A stretch of 64,000 bases of DNA from Bromus sterilis (lineage: Eukaryota; Streptophyta; Magnoliopsida; Poales; Poaceae): the NCBI GenBank assembly GCA_950022295.1, contig OX465597.1, positions 374,449,016-374,513,015 on the forward strand, written 5' to 3'. The number at the start of each line of letters is the position of its first letter. Position 1 is the first letter of the stretch. The notes beneath the pieces were generated by a model, which saw only the letters and a program-made list of their open reading frames with translations, was not told where the DNA came from and did not search any database. This document shows, one piece after another, positions 20,605 through 32,510 of this stretch. The translations under genes were made by a program, and so were the position numbers.

Positions 20605-23600
20605 TTATTCTGCTTCTGCTGGTGTCTGAAATCGGGCTGCAACATATTCTTCATGAGTTTTTGTGTGTGTTAAATTTACATCAACATTGACGGGGTCTCC
20701 CGCCATGTAATGCTTGAGTCTTTGCCCATTCACAACTTGAGGTTTGGTTCCATCAAAATTGTTAATCTTAATTGCACCAGAGCGGTATACTTCTTTGATA
20801 TGAAATGGTCCTTCCCATCTGTAAAGTAGTTTACCTGGAGAAAACCTGAAACGAGATCTAAACAACAAAACTTTATCACCTACATTAAATTCACGTTTCA
20901 GAATCCTTCTATCATGCCACTTCTTTACCTTTTCCTTAAACATTTTAGTGCTCTCGTAAGCTTCACTTCTCCACTCATCTAGAGAAGTCAAGTTCTTGAA
21001 ACGGTTTTCACTAGCTAACTTTGGGTCAGCATTAAGCTCTCTAACATCCCAGAAAGATTTGTGTTCTAAATCTAATGGAAAATGGCAAGCCTTGCCATAG
21101 ACCATCTTATAGGGAGACATGCCCATGGGGTTTTTGTAAGCAGTTCTATACGCCCACAAAGCATCTCCTAACTTCTTTGACCAGTCCTTTCTAGAACTGT
21201 TAACTGTCTTTTGCAAGATGAACTTGATCTCTCTATTGGTGAGCTCAACTTGCCCACTAGTTTGAGGATGGTAAAGTGAAGCAATTCTATGATTGACATC
21301 GTACTTGGCTAAAGCTTTTCTAAAAGCTCCATGCATGAAGTGTGATCCTCCATGAGTCATGAGGTACCTAGGTACACCAAACCTAGGGAAAATTACCTCT
21401 TGGAGCATTTTCAAAGATATCTTGTGATCAGCACTCTCAGTGGGGATTGCTTCTACCCACTTGGTTAGATAATCAACAACCACTAAAATGTGAGTGTACT
21501 TGTGTGAGGGAGGAAAAGGACCCATAAAATCAAAACCCCAACAATCAAAAGGCTCAAATACTAGAGAGTAATTCATAGGCATCTCATTCCTCCTACTAAT
21601 ATTACCAACTCTCTGACACTTATCACAAGATAAAACATAATTTCTAGCATCTTTAAGGAGAGAAGGCCAATAAAAACCTGATTGGAGAACCTTATATGCG
21701 GTCCTCTCACCGGCGTGATGTCCTCTGTAGGGACTATCGTGACATTGCTTGAGAATGTCCTTCTGCTCGTGTTCCGGTATGCATCTTCTCACGATCCCGT
21801 CTGGACCTTCTTTGAAAAGATGAGGGTCATCCCAAAAGTAGTGCCTCAAATCATGAAAGAACTTCTTCCTTTGATGAAATGTTAAAACTGGAGGCAAATA
21901 CTTTGCAACGATAAAATTAGCATAATTTGCAAACCAAGGATCGGAAAGAGATTGTACTTTTACAACGGCAAGTTGTTCGTCTGGAAAACTGTCGTTGACT
22001 GGGATGGGGTCGTGCGGTATATCTTCCATTCTTGAAAGATTGTCCGCCACTGGATTGTCTGCTCCTTTCCTATCAACAATCTGTAAATCAAATTCTTGAA
22101 GAAGGAGTACCCACCTGATGAGTCTTGGGTTGGCATCCTCCTTCGCCATAAGGTACTTAAGAGAAGCATGGTCAGTATAAATAATGACTTTAGAATCAAC
22201 AATATAAGGTCTAGACTTATGACAAGCAAACACTAATGCTAAGAATTCCTTCTCAGTAGTAGCATAATTCTATTGAGCACTATCAAGGGTTTTGCTAGCA
22301 TAATGTATAACATTCAATTTCTTATCAACCCTTTGTCCTAAAACAACCCCAATAGCAAAATCACTAGCATCACACATAATTTCAAAGGGCAATTTCCAAT
22401 CAGGTGGTTGTACTATAGGAGCGGTTATTAAAGCTTTCTTAAGAACTTCGAAAGCCTCCTTACAATCTTCATCAAATACAAAAGGAACATCCTTCTAGAG
22501 AAGATTAGTGAGGGGTCTCGAGGTCTTAGAAAAGTATTTAATAAATCTTCTATAGAAACCATCATGACCGAGAAAACTATGAATACCTTTAATGTCCCTT
22601 GGATAAGGCATCCTTTCGATAACTTCAATCTTCGTCTTGTCCACTTCAATTCCCCTCTCGAAAATATTGTGACCAAGAACGATCCCTTCGTTAACCATGA
22701 AGTGGCACATCTCCCAGCTTAAAACTAAATTTGTATCTTCGCGTCTCTGCAAAACATTATTAAGGTTGTGGAGACAGTGGTCAAAGTAAGTTCCATAGAC
22801 GGAGAAATCTTCCATGAATACTTCCACAGTCTCCTCACAGAAACTATGAAAAATAGCAGACATGCATCTCTGAAAAGTAGCTGGTTCATTGCATAAACCA
22901 AAAGGCATACGCCTGTAAGCATAAGTACCATAAGGACACGTGAAAGTGTTCTTCTCTTGATCGACAGTGTTAACATGAATTTGAGAGAAGCCGGAGTACC
23001 CGTCAAGATAGCAAAAGTGGGTGTTTTCAGACAACCTCTCAAGCATCTGATCAATAAAGGGCAGCGGGTAATGGTCCTTCCTGGTCGCCTTGTTCAACTT
23101 CCTGTAATCAATACACATTCTATATCCAATAACAACTCTTTGAGGTATTAGTTCATTTTTATCATGAGGAACAATAGTCATACCTCCTTTCTTAGGAACA
23201 CAATGAACTGGACCTACCCACCTACTATCAGCTATAGGATAGATGATACCTGCGGCTAGAAGCTTGAGAATCTCTGTCCTAACCACGTCCTTTATCCTTG
23301 GGTTTAGCCGCCGTTGATGATCAACAACTGGCTTAGCATCTGGCTCGAGATTAATAGTGTGTTGGCAAATCGATGGACTAATCCCCTTAAGGTCATCAAG
23401 GGTATATCCCAAGGCACCACGGTGTCTGCGAAGTGTCTCCAATAACCTCTCTTCTTAAATCCTGAAAGGTTAGCATTGATAATAACATGATATATTTTAT
23501 TCTCATCTAAATAAGCATACTTGAGCGTATCGGGAAGTGGTTTGAGTTCAAACACCAGGTCTTCTTTTGGTTGTGCTAGAATTACTAAAGGTTCAACCGG

Positions 23601-24850
23601 AAGGTTGTGCTTCAGGATAACAGTTTGTCTTGTGAATATTTCATCTAACTCATTTCTCTCCTGCATATGCATATCATTCTTGTGGTCTTCCATATATTGT
23701 TGCAAAGGATCGTTAGGAGGGATAGAAATAGAAGCAATATTTTCAATATTTTATCATGACTAGGTAAATCAGTACCACGAGGCTGCTTAGAGAACTTAGA
23801 AAAGTTAAATTCATATGGCCCACCATTGAATTCAACAGAAACTTTACCTTTCTTGCAATCTATTATAGCTCCACAAGTTCTGAGGAAAGGCCTACCAAAG
23901 ATAATAGGGCAAAAACTATCTTGCACTGAACCAAGTAAGAGAAATTCGGTAGGATACTTTACCTTTCCACATAGGACTTCAACATATCTCACAATTCCAA
24001 TGGGAGAGATAGTTTCTTTGTTTGCTAGATAAATAGTAACATCAATCTCTTCAAGTTCACAGGGTGAAATCTCACCCATGATCTCCTGATAGAGTGAATA
24101 AGGAATAGCACTAGCACTTGATCCCAAATCGTATAGCCCATAATAATTGTGATCTCCTATTTTGACAGATACAACTGGTGTACCTGAAATTGGGCTTTTG
24201 TTCTTGGCTGTGACAATGTTAGTTGAAACAACACAAAAATTTATAATGGAATATGAAACATCATTAGTAACTAAATCTTTAACCACCGCAACTTGAGGAT
24301 CGACCTTGATCAGGTCCTCAGGTTCGTCAGTTCGTCTCTCACTTTTATTTATTATGCCTGTCACAAAAGAGTGCTCTCTCATCCTTGTAGGAAAAGGGGG
24401 ATTTTCATAGAAAACTGCATGCAGAATAGGGTCAACAACATTTATATCAACATGTAATTCTTTAAAGGGTTTATGATACCGATCCTTCTCCTCCTTAGAA
24501 GAGTCAATGTGAGAGGCAAAGTTCTTACAAAAATCAATCATGAGCTGGGAATCAAGACCAATCTTAGAACAAAAGGTATTAAAATAATCAGTTTTCACAT
24601 AGCTCTCAATATAATCATGCTCATAATTTATAGCGGGTTCAATACTTTTGTCGATTTCCCAGTCTTTAGTGTTCTTCTGGATCCTCTCAATGATATCCCA
24701 TTTTTCTTCAATGCTTCTTGTTTGGAATACCCCGCTAGAGGAGGCATCCAACATTTCCATATACTGATGAGAAAGCCTGGCATAGAAATTTGTAAGTATA
24801 AGATCTTTGGGGAGTTCATGAATAGGACATTTGAACATTAGGGACTTCAG
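20605..24850 (-). pseudogene. Gag C-terminus, protease and Pol of element C, multiply broken
   Basis: The Gag tail and aspartic protease are in 24838-23645 (active site YDLGSSASAIP, Asp codon 24130-24128; later CPIIFGRPFLRTCGAI). RT lies in 23442-22495 (CIDYRKLNKATRKDHYPLPF). RNase H and integrase lie in 22494-20605 (MCDASDFAIG; zinc finger ending CDKCQR; catalytic core from WGFDFMGPF; QVELTNREIK). Damage: frame changes near 23750 and 23440, and TAG at 22497-22495 and 22272-22270. The RT active site reads FMEDFSVYG where FMDD is expected (codon 22812-22810). The second integrase Asp is replaced by His (codon 21354-21352), with the catalytic Glu (21246-21244) still at the normal 35-residue spacing. 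RT copying and integration would both fail. Clade: Athila-like Gypsy. Confidence 0.85.
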
Positions 24851-24855
24851 TCACC
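24851..24855. repeat. Target-site duplication of D, left copy
   Basis: TCACC, matching 30203-30207. Read on the minus strand (GGTGA) it carries a TGA in the gag frame of element C. Confidence 0.9.
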
Positions 24856-25614
24856 TGTCGTGGTCATACCTAAGGTATACCCTTAAGTATCGCATATCAT
24901 GGGGTACCCTTAACGAGATAATAAGAGTAAGATAACATGAAATATAACCGAGCTAGGTGTTACTCGGATACACCAACTCGGATGGTCCAACTCGGATGCT
25001 CCAACTCGGATGGTCCAACTCGGATGCTCCAACTCGGATGGTCCAACTCGGATGCTCCAACTCGGATGGTCCAACTCGGATGCTGCAACTCGGATGGTCC
25101 AACTCGGATGGATTTACTCTGCACGTGGCAACTCTGCATATATCAACTCTGCACGTGGCAACTCTGCATGTATCAACTCTGCATTAAAAGGAGAGTTACT
25201 CAAGACATCCCACTACTCCAAGCATTACTTCATGTCATAAGTAGCACTATAAACACCCGCATTTGTTAGGCACTAATCTCTCATTAATTCTCCATTATGT
25301 AAAATGAAGAGGTGGGGATGGCGAACTCTATATAAGCCATCCACCAGCACGCTCTCAGGGGCTCTCGTGCTTCTTCTTCCTCTAGTTTTCTTCTTCCTCT
25401 ACCTCACTCTTTCTCTACCATGGAAAGGACCTCATGTACATCTTGTTCATACAAAGATAAAGAAAAGCTCCTCCGGGAGCGCGAGGCGTAGGGATTTTAT
25501 CTCCTCCGCGAGAGTCCCGAACTCGATAAAATCGCCTGCGTCACCCGTTTGCATTTCGATAGATCATGCTCTGTCCATACCCCTCTCTCTATTGCCAGGA
25601 TTATATCCACGACA
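24856..25614 (+). repeat. 5' LTR of element D
   Basis: The LTR is 759 bp, starting TGTCGTGGTCATACC and ending TATATCCACGACA. TGTCG and CGACA are a perfect terminal inverted repeat. A TATA box (CTATATAAGCC) lies at about 25328-25338. Confidence 0.9.
24973..25112 (+). repeat. 14-bp tandem array in the D 5' LTR, 10 units
   Basis: Ten units of CCAACTCGGATGGT, alternating with the CT variant. It lies about 220 bp upstream of the TATA box and is followed by about 2.5 copies of a roughly 30-bp CAACTCTGCACGTGG unit (25131-25190). Confidence 0.95.
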
Positions 25615-25633
25615 GTTGGCGCCCATCTTGGGG
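25615..25633 (+). other. Primer-binding site of element D
   Basis: GTTGGCGCCCATCTTGGGG directly after the LTR. It is similar to the TGGCGCCCACCGTGGGGC type found in Tat-lineage elements. Confidence 0.65.
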
Positions 25634-28600
25634 CATGGTGTCTATCGATCCATGATGTGAACGGTCTGTATTTCTTTCTTACACATATTTTATGTTGCTT
25701 TTGATGCACGTTGTTTTTGACAAGAACATCCCTGCGCGTTGGCCGTGGCCGCCTCCGCCGCCGTGCTCGCCGGGTTTCCCACGGTCTCCTCTGCCTCTCT
25801 CCAACAAGGCATGCTCAAGGCTCCTGCAACGGACATCTCTAGCTAGCTCATACAAGCACACATGGAAACCTCCTGATGGATGAACAGTACCTTGGTGGAT
25901 AAATAGTACCTCCGCTTGTTGCATAACTTAGTGCTCCTCTCCAACTCGATTGCAGGTTCTTCGCCTTCCTTCAACGACAACTCAGTGCCCCGCTCGACAT
26001 GAAACCATCACATTGATGTACCACCTGCAAGCGTTGCGTTCTTATGCTCGTCGCGCTGCCGTGCCTGTCGACGACCGCCACGGCTCCGGCCTCGGTCGTC
26101 GCAGCCTGTTCCTCGACGGTGACTCCTTCCCCTGCATCAGCCGCTCAGCGAGGGCGCATGCCCGTCTCATCCGGTGAAACGCCACTTCCTTATCATTATT
26201 ATTTTTTGTCTTCAAGCCTTGCCATTGAAAGTGCGCTGAGATAGTAAATTCTCGCGTAATTAGTTGCGGGCAAGCATGCAGTCCGCTCAGCCATAATTGC
26301 ATGCTAATATACCCGCTAGGGTCATAATTGCATGCTAATGGCCGCTGGACTCATAACTGCACGCTAATAGCCGTTGGACTCATAATTGCATGCTAATGGC
26401 CGCTGGACTCATAATTGCATGTTATTACTGTTAACACACTATTAAAATGCAATTAATATGTTTTCTTTGCACCCAAGTTTTTTGCACTGAATAACTTGCA
26501 GGTATGCTCAATTGTACTTTTTGCTCGGACGGGTTGAGACTTGAGACACACAACTCGGACATTTACCCCGGTACAATTCGGACTGGACGCAGCGGCTGCT
26601 CTTCTCTAACTCAGCGCTAATGAATGAGTAGTAAATGATGGATAAGCGAACAAGTATAACTCACGTACAAGATAGACTGCAGAGGACCCCGTGGCTAGCT
26701 CCAGCCTTCGCTCCAGCGCGGCCTATCCACCAGCACCGATCTCCGCTCCAGCGACGTTCACGGCCGGCCTTCGCTCTAGCTCATCTCCACTTTTTATCCA
26801 GGTTCACAAAAACCTTGTATAAGCTAGCTTTGCATGGCAGTTTTTTGGCACATTGTTCATCCATCAGCAGCACATACACGCTAGCTTTGGACTACATCAA
26901 CTCGGCGCCGTGCAAGTGCATCAACTCAGCGTTCTGCAACAACTCAACTCGGCAGCACATGCCGGCTACTCGGCAGCACACAGTGCTGTCTACTCGGCAA
27001 CATCGACTATTCATCAGCACAGCCATAGCAATGCAGCTCGGCCTCGCCTCCTCCCATGATGCAGCTCCGTCATGATTGGACCACGCTGCTTCGACTCGGC
27101 AACAGACAAGCAACTCGACGGTCTCTTCCAAACCTACAGCAACTCGGCGTGGCTTCTCTCCCGACTCCCATGCAGGTCCATGCAGCTCGGCAGCAAGTCG
27201 CCCGCGCCCTTGCAGCGACTTGGACAAACCTGGGACCGGCCACACCTTGCAATGATTCGTGACCCGGTCTCCACCGACAACTAGACGCCGGCTACCCCAA
27301 CAACTCTGCAGATCGGCGTTAGCTGAGGCAAAGGCTGTCGGCAGAGCCTCCACACAGCTAAGAAGTTTTTCTCACTTTACATCCTCATAAACAAATGACC
27401 TTTTACGTTTTTGCTGCACACGCATAATTGTTTTCGGATAAGACATGTACTCAAGATTGCGCCAGTACTGATCGTCCGAGTAAAAATCAATAGCCAAACG
27501 CCGGCTCCTGCTCCAACTCGGAGCTGCAACTCCGCACTGCAACAATTCAAACAAGACTAGTTACGCGCTCCCGCAACGACCTAATGGACCCCTTCGAGGA
27601 CGTTTCTTCGTCGTGTCACGGCTTCACCGACTCCGACCATATCATCAACGCGGAAAACAACTAAGTTTCTCATATAACCAATTTCCGTAGTTAATCTTTA
27701 GCGAGTTTGTCTCTCTCGAGTGTCACCCGGGAGCTAATACTCGCCTTTACCCGAGTATACCTCGATGAAATAAAAATTAATTTCCCCGTATTCCGATCGG
27801 TACACCGTCGAAGCCTGTAACATACTCGGGGGCTACGCCGCACCCGGGGGCTACAACTTAGATTAAATCACCTTTACCTTCGTCGGTGGCTCTTTGCTCC
27901 CCCCAGTGGATGCGCCGCCAGCCGGCAGGTTCTTTACTTGGTTTTCTGCTTTTTTTTTCCGTGAAACGCCTATACACGCTCGGTACCTAAATGCATACTC
28001 TTCGTCTCCAACCCGGTCGCAACCTGACTGTCTGGTTGGCAAGAGAAAAAGCTAATGGTCTACCGACTCTCTAAATGGCTAAACACGATAAAACAAATAA
28101 ACCAAGTAAAATATACCATCTGTAAAGTTTGAATTATACACTTTATTTCTGCAAAGTTTAAAGTTCTACGTTTTTACTCAGCTTTCTGGGTTTGAATACT
28201 ATAATACTTTCATTCTAATTTATTTGCATTTTCTTTCAGGTCAATGAAGGAAATGTCCTTGGTTTCATTCCATGTGCCCGAGCACAACGAGATTTCAAAT
28301 TCCTTCAAGAAACAACACTCAAGAAAATGTTCCGTGTCCACGCACGATGAAACAATTTTGTATAGCTTCAGTAAAAGACTCCAACTAACTACCAATAGTT
28401 AGTCGGAGCCTTGGGGGCTACACCCACTGGGTGCACTGATCGTGCTCCCACTGGAAGGAAAATTTCCCGAGTAGATCTTCACTCGGAAGAACAACATGCC
28501 GAGTAAGGCATCACTCAGACACACCCAGTGGGTGGTCGAAGTATTTTTCTGAGTAATCTACTACTCGGAGAGAGTCATTGCTAAAACAACCGAGTAAGTT

Positions 28601-29388
28601 GTCACTCGGAAATCCTTCTGAGTAAGTTAACACTCGGAAAGAGTTGTTGCCAGAACAACCGAGTAAGTTGTCACTCGGAGCGTCAAAGAAAGCAGACAAT
28701 ACTCAAAAACTCAAAGCAGTGACATGATGGGATACCGCCTGAAGCTAAGTAATGAGTTAGAAAGAATCTGCATTCTGGAACGCACAACAAACGGAAAATC
28801 TTGTATTCATTAGCTGTTCGTGAAAAGTTCCGAACGGTTAATTCACTAATAGTTTGTCTCTGACGAAGATTGCCAGATTATTAGTATGATAAGGTGCGAG
28901 GGGTAAAGAACCGATATTCCATGTGGTATGACCTAAAGCTCATTGTGATGCTTTAGGATATCGAACTTTACAAATCTGGTTTATATGGAGTTTAAGGCCT
29001 TTTACTCCATGACACGCCTTCCGAGGCCTCAGTCCACCTCTTCCGAGAGACGCTTGAGTGTCGCTAGATTTTTCCTTTAACTTGCCCGACCCACATACAA
29101 GGGAAAAGTGTAAACTTCAGTAAAGTCGTTCCGGGCCTCTTATTGAGTTTAATCTTCATAGACCTTATGAATATGTCATCAATAGGAAGAGCACTCTCCT
29201 TTGATGAAAACAATTATCCCAATTAATAAAAAGTCTCCAATCAAAAGACTTTGAGTAACTTCAAGAAGTTACTCGGAGCCTTGGGGGCTATACCCAGTGG
29301 GTGCACTAAGAAGTGCTCCCACTGGAAGGATTTATACAAAAAGTCTCCAATCAAAAGACTCCGAGTAACTTCAAAAAGTTACTCGGAG
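25634..29388 (+). other. Interior of element D, no recognisable gene
   Basis: Open frames reach about 150 codons but none shows a retrotransposon motif. The left third is GC-rich with gene-like composition (25735-26180, 26680-27300) and many ACTCGGC repeats near 26890-27130. The right third is A/T-rich with repeated CGAGTAAGTTGTCACTCGGA segments (28520-28690). Captured host sequence is possible in the GC-rich parts but I recognise none. Confidence 0.6.
26292..26425 (+). repeat. 29-bp tandem repeat in element D
   Basis: Four full and one partial copy of a unit beginning CATAATTGCATGCTAATGGC and ending CGCTGGACT; the first copy has two extra bases. Confidence 0.8.
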
Positions 29389-29401
29389 CCTTGGGGGCGA
29401 C
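29228..29401 (+). repeat. Direct repeat around the polypurine tract of D
   Basis: AAAAAGTCTCCAATCAAAAG starts at about 29228 and again at about 29338. Each copy runs into TTACTCGGAGCCTTGGGGGC. A third GCCTTGGGGGCTA is at about 28408. The last copy abuts the second LTR and is the likely functional purine tract. Confidence 0.75.
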
Positions 29402-30202
29402 TGTCGTGGTCATACCTAAGGTATACCCTTAAGTATCACATATCATGGGGTACCCTTAACAAGATAATAAGAGTAAGATAACATGACATATAACCGAGCT
29501 AGGTGTTACTCCGATACACCAACTCGGATGGTCCAACTCAGATGCTCCAACTCAGATGGTCCAACTCGGATGGTCCAACTCGGATGGTCCAACTCGGATG
29601 GTCCAACTCGGATGCTGCAACTCGGATGGTCCAACTCGGATGGTCCAACTCGGATGCTGCAACTCGGATGATCCAACTCGGATGGTCCAACTCAGATGGA
29701 TTTACTCTGCACGTGGCAACTCTGCATATATCAACTCTGCACGTGGAAACTCTGCATGTATCAACTCTGCATTAAAAGGGGAGTTACTCAAGACATCCCA
29801 CTACTCCAAGCATTACTTCATGTAATAAGTAGCACTATAAACAGGCGCATTTATTAGGCACTAATCTCTCATTAATTCTCCATTATGTAAAATGAAGAGG
29901 TGGGGATGGCGAACCCTATATAAGCCATCCACCAGCACGCTCTCAGGGGCTCTCGTGCTTCTTCTTCCTCTAGTTTTCTTCTTCCTCTACCTCACTCTTT
30001 CTCTACCATGGAAGGGACCTCATGTACATCTTGTTCATACAAAGATAAGGAAAAGCTCCTCCGGGAGCGCGAGACGTAGGGATTTTATCTCCTCCGCGAG
30101 AGTCCCGAACTCGATAAAATCGCCTGAGTCACCCGTTTGCATTTCGATAGATCATGCTCCGTTCATACCCCTCTCTCTATTGTCAGGATTATATCCACGA
30201 CA
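29402..30202 (+). repeat. 3' LTR of element D
   Basis: The LTR is 801 bp with the same ends as the first. The 42-bp length difference equals three 14-bp units. A TATA box is at about 29915-29923. Confidence 0.9.
29519..29700 (+). repeat. 14-bp tandem array in the D 3' LTR, 13 units
   Basis: Exactly thirteen 14-bp units (182 bp) against ten in the 5' LTR. The order of GG and GC variants also differs between the two LTRs. Confidence 0.95.
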
Positions 30203-30207
30203 TCACC
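30203..30207. repeat. Target-site duplication of D, right copy
   Basis: TCACC, identical to 24851-24855. Confidence 0.9.
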
Positions 30208-30697
30208 CCCAAGCTTGAGCGAAGCTCTCTCCGTCACGAGACCAAACATTATAAATGTAGTTCCTGTCTCGATGAATTTCATGAAGAGGATAAAACTTTG
30301 TATAAAAGAGAGTCATAAGCTCTTCCCAATTAAGTAGATGTGAGTTATCGAGGAGCTTATACCAATCTGAAGCTTTATCTATAAGTGATATGGAGAATAA
30401 TTTCTTCATGATGAACTCCATTGACACACCTGCAAGCTTGAATAATGAACATAGTTGTGATAAATATAGCAAGTGTTCACCTGGATGTCTATCTCTTGCA
30501 TAACGATTAGCTAAGACATAATTGATAATACCATATGGTGTTTTGTAAGGCACAATTTCAGTAGGGGTAGGAGTGACCATCATAGTTGTGGGGCGTTTCC
30601 CCATAAACAACGAACCAAGAGTAGAGGTGTCTATAAGGACAAAAGTAACAACGACAAAATAAAAACAGAAATATAAAGACTTCCTTACCAGCTTCAC
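30203..30697 (-). pseudogene. Gag N-terminal part of element C, ended by a stop in the D target site
   Basis: The frame is open for 164 codons on the minus strand; the real start is probably the internal Met of MGKRPTTMMVTPTPTEI rather than the first Met, which lies in hydrophobic leader-like sequence. It holds the first half of a Gag domain (LFSISLIDKASDWYKLLD, LNWEELMTLFYTKFYPL) and ends WSRDGESFAQAWG then TGA. Element A at the equivalent point reads AQAWERMKSL, so the stop stands where an Arg codon (CGA in A) is expected. The rest of Gag resumes beyond element D at 24850 as LKSLMFKCPIHELP, similar to A. Confidence 0.8.
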
Positions 30698-30715
30698 TTA
30701 CTAATAGCGCTACGC

Positions 30716-30733
30716 TCCCCGGCAACGACGCCA
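30716..30733 (-). other. Primer-binding site of element C
   Basis: The minus strand reads TGGCGTCGTTGCCGGGGA, one base different from that of A and B. Confidence 0.85.
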
Positions 30734-30745
30734 GAAAACAGTACT

Positions 30746-32261
30746 TGATGACCCTCAACTGTAGGGGATCATCTGTAGATTTTTCGATAAATAAGAGTGT
30801 CGAACCCAACGAGGAGCAAACTGTATTGGTAAGTGACTTTGGTAAAGAAATAACTGCAGGAACTAAAAGATAGCTTTTTAGGGGTTTTTGGTATAAGCAA
30901 CAAAAATATAAAAGCGAGAAAAGTGAAAGGCACTAAGGAGTGACAAGTGGCCCAATCCTTTTGAGCAAAGGATAGTCCTAGCAACTGAACTTATAAATGC
31001 TAAAGCGTTCTTGAGGACACAAGGGAGAAATAGTCACGTGCTTTCACCATATTCCGCATTAGTACTATGTGCTGTGTTGATAAGTGTTGAGTGGATGGAC
31101 CTATGCTAGTTCACCCTCTAGACTAATACGAGTGCACTCTTATGATTAAACATCTTGCAAGCATCTGCAAATACAAGATAGTAATTAAGGCTAAAGCCTA
31201 ACCATAGCAATACGATCGATGATCCATTGTTCCCTTGTGCAAAAGCGTGCGAACTGGGGTTTAGGTTTCTGTCACTCCGGCAACCCACCGTAAGAATTCT
31301 TTATACACAATGCATTCCCCTAGGTCCTTAATAAGGCGAAGTGTTGAGTGTTCGACTCACACAACACCAGTAGGAAATATAACAACACAACTTAAATATC
31401 AAACAACACATATTACTTCAACATCATATGACTACTAGCAACTAGACTTCTCCCATGTCCTCAAGAACTAAAGTAACTACTCACAAGAAATAAAAGAGAT
31501 CATGATGAGTGGGTATAAATAGAAGATAAACAATCTGGAGTCAATGATATTTCTCCAACAAAACTCAATAGCATTCATCACACGGTAGCAATCAACACCG
31601 GTAGAGTAGAGAGGATAGATAGTACGGATTACAACACAAGTTGGACTTGTGAGGTGATATTGGATGAAGATGTAGATGGTGCTGATGTTGGGGATGATGT
31701 TGATGATGATCTCGATGATGCCCGTGACGATGGTGATGACGATGGCGATGATCTCCCCTTCCGGGAGGTGTTCTCCCCGGCGGAATTTGCCCGCCGGAGA
31801 TGTCTTTTCTCCTCTGTAGGTTTCCGCCACAGAGCGGCGGCGGAACTCGCGAAACTCCTCTCTCTTTAGGGTTTTAGGATGACGAGTGATATATAGGCCA
31901 AAAGGGGGAGCCGTGAGTGGCCCCAGGGGTCCAGGCGCCCTCCCCGCGCGGCCAGGGTGGGGGCCGCGCCAGGTGGCCGCCTGGGCACCCTGTGGCCCCC
32001 TCTGGCCCCTCTTTTGCGTGTCTTCGTCATCCTTCTGGAAAATACCCTCCGTCGATTTTCAGGTAATTTGGAGGTCTTCTCCTTTAGCAACTCAGCGTCC
32101 ACTTTTTACAGCTGAATTCTGCGTCTGCTGCTTCGGCGTCGGAAAGTTGCAAACTGTGTAAAATAAGCCAAAACAACATAAGAATATCATCATAACATGA
32201 AATATATCAATGAATAGGAAAGAAATACTATATAAAATAGTGATGCATTTTGGACGTATCA
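30746..32261 (-). repeat. 5' LTR of element C
   Basis: The LTR is 1516 bp; the plus strand starts TGATGACCCTCAACTG and ends TTGGACGTATCA. A degenerate ATC/GAT trinucleotide tract lies at about 31661-31755. The GC-rich patch at 31920-31990 resembles those of A, B and F, but most of the LTR differs from theirs. Confidence 0.85.
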
Positions 32262-32505
32262 GTACCTGGCCCAAACAAACTAGTAAATGGCTACAACTTC
32301 CAGCGACAGATAGACGTATGCATACCTATAATTTTTTTGCGCAGAATCAAGGTATGGCAGGTACCATACCTCGCCCACCGGGGCGCTCCGCCATGGTTTC
32401 ATCACTTTATCCTTGCCTTGTAACCTCTTGCTCTTTGAGGGTTTCCGCCACTGCAGCACCCAACACCGTGAAGGCTTTGTCGGAGCTCACCTGCACCACT
32501 AGGTA
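32262..32505. other. Unassigned sequence between elements C and E
   Basis: About 245 bp; no gene or repeat recognised. It is continuous with 33921 onward if the solo LTR is removed, so it may be the upstream side of the Harbinger remnant. Confidence 0.5.
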
Positions 32506-32510
32506 GCCAC

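Larger units (their letters stand above)
24856..30202 (+). mobile_element. Non-coding LTR retrotransposon D (LARD-like), inside element C gag
   Basis: Two LTRs (759 and 801 bp) flank a 3.8-kb interior. The primer-binding site is TTGGCGCCCATCTTGGGGC-like and a purine tract CCTTGGGGGCGAC precedes the second LTR. The target duplication TCACC is perfect (24851-24855 and 30203-30207). No gag or pol motif occurs in the interior on either strand. This is the layout of a large retrotransposon derivative mobilised by another element's proteins. The primer site resembles that of Tat-lineage Gypsy elements such as rice RIRE2, so a Tat-type helper is a guess. Confidence 0.85.
17798..32261 (-). mobile_element. 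Athila-like Gypsy element C, defective, split by element D
   Basis: Minus-strand order: 5' LTR (32261-30746), primer-binding site, gag, [element D], gag C-terminus and protease, RT-RNase H-integrase, extra coiled-coil ORF, non-coding region, polypurine tract, and 299 bp of 3' LTR. The RT motif of the FMDDFSVYG type and the extra ORF after integrase fit the Athila lineage. Several stops, two frameshifts and altered catalytic residues make it non-functional. The distal 1.2 kb of its 3' LTR is missing at the junction with element B. The right flank is GTACC (32262-32266). Confidence 0.8.

Noticed and set aside
24973..25112. Possible CRISPR-like array
   Set aside because: The 14-bp units are contiguous with no spacers, in plant LTR sequence.
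24937..25269. Repetitive ORFs (NSDGPTRMLQL type) in the LTRs of D
   Set aside because: They are translations of the 14-bp tandem array in all three frames; all frames stay open because the unit contains no stop codon. Not proteins.
31654..31869. Asp-rich ORF (DDVDDDLDD) inside the LTR of C
   Set aside because: Produced by a degenerate GAT/GAC trinucleotide tract in the opposite orientation to the element.
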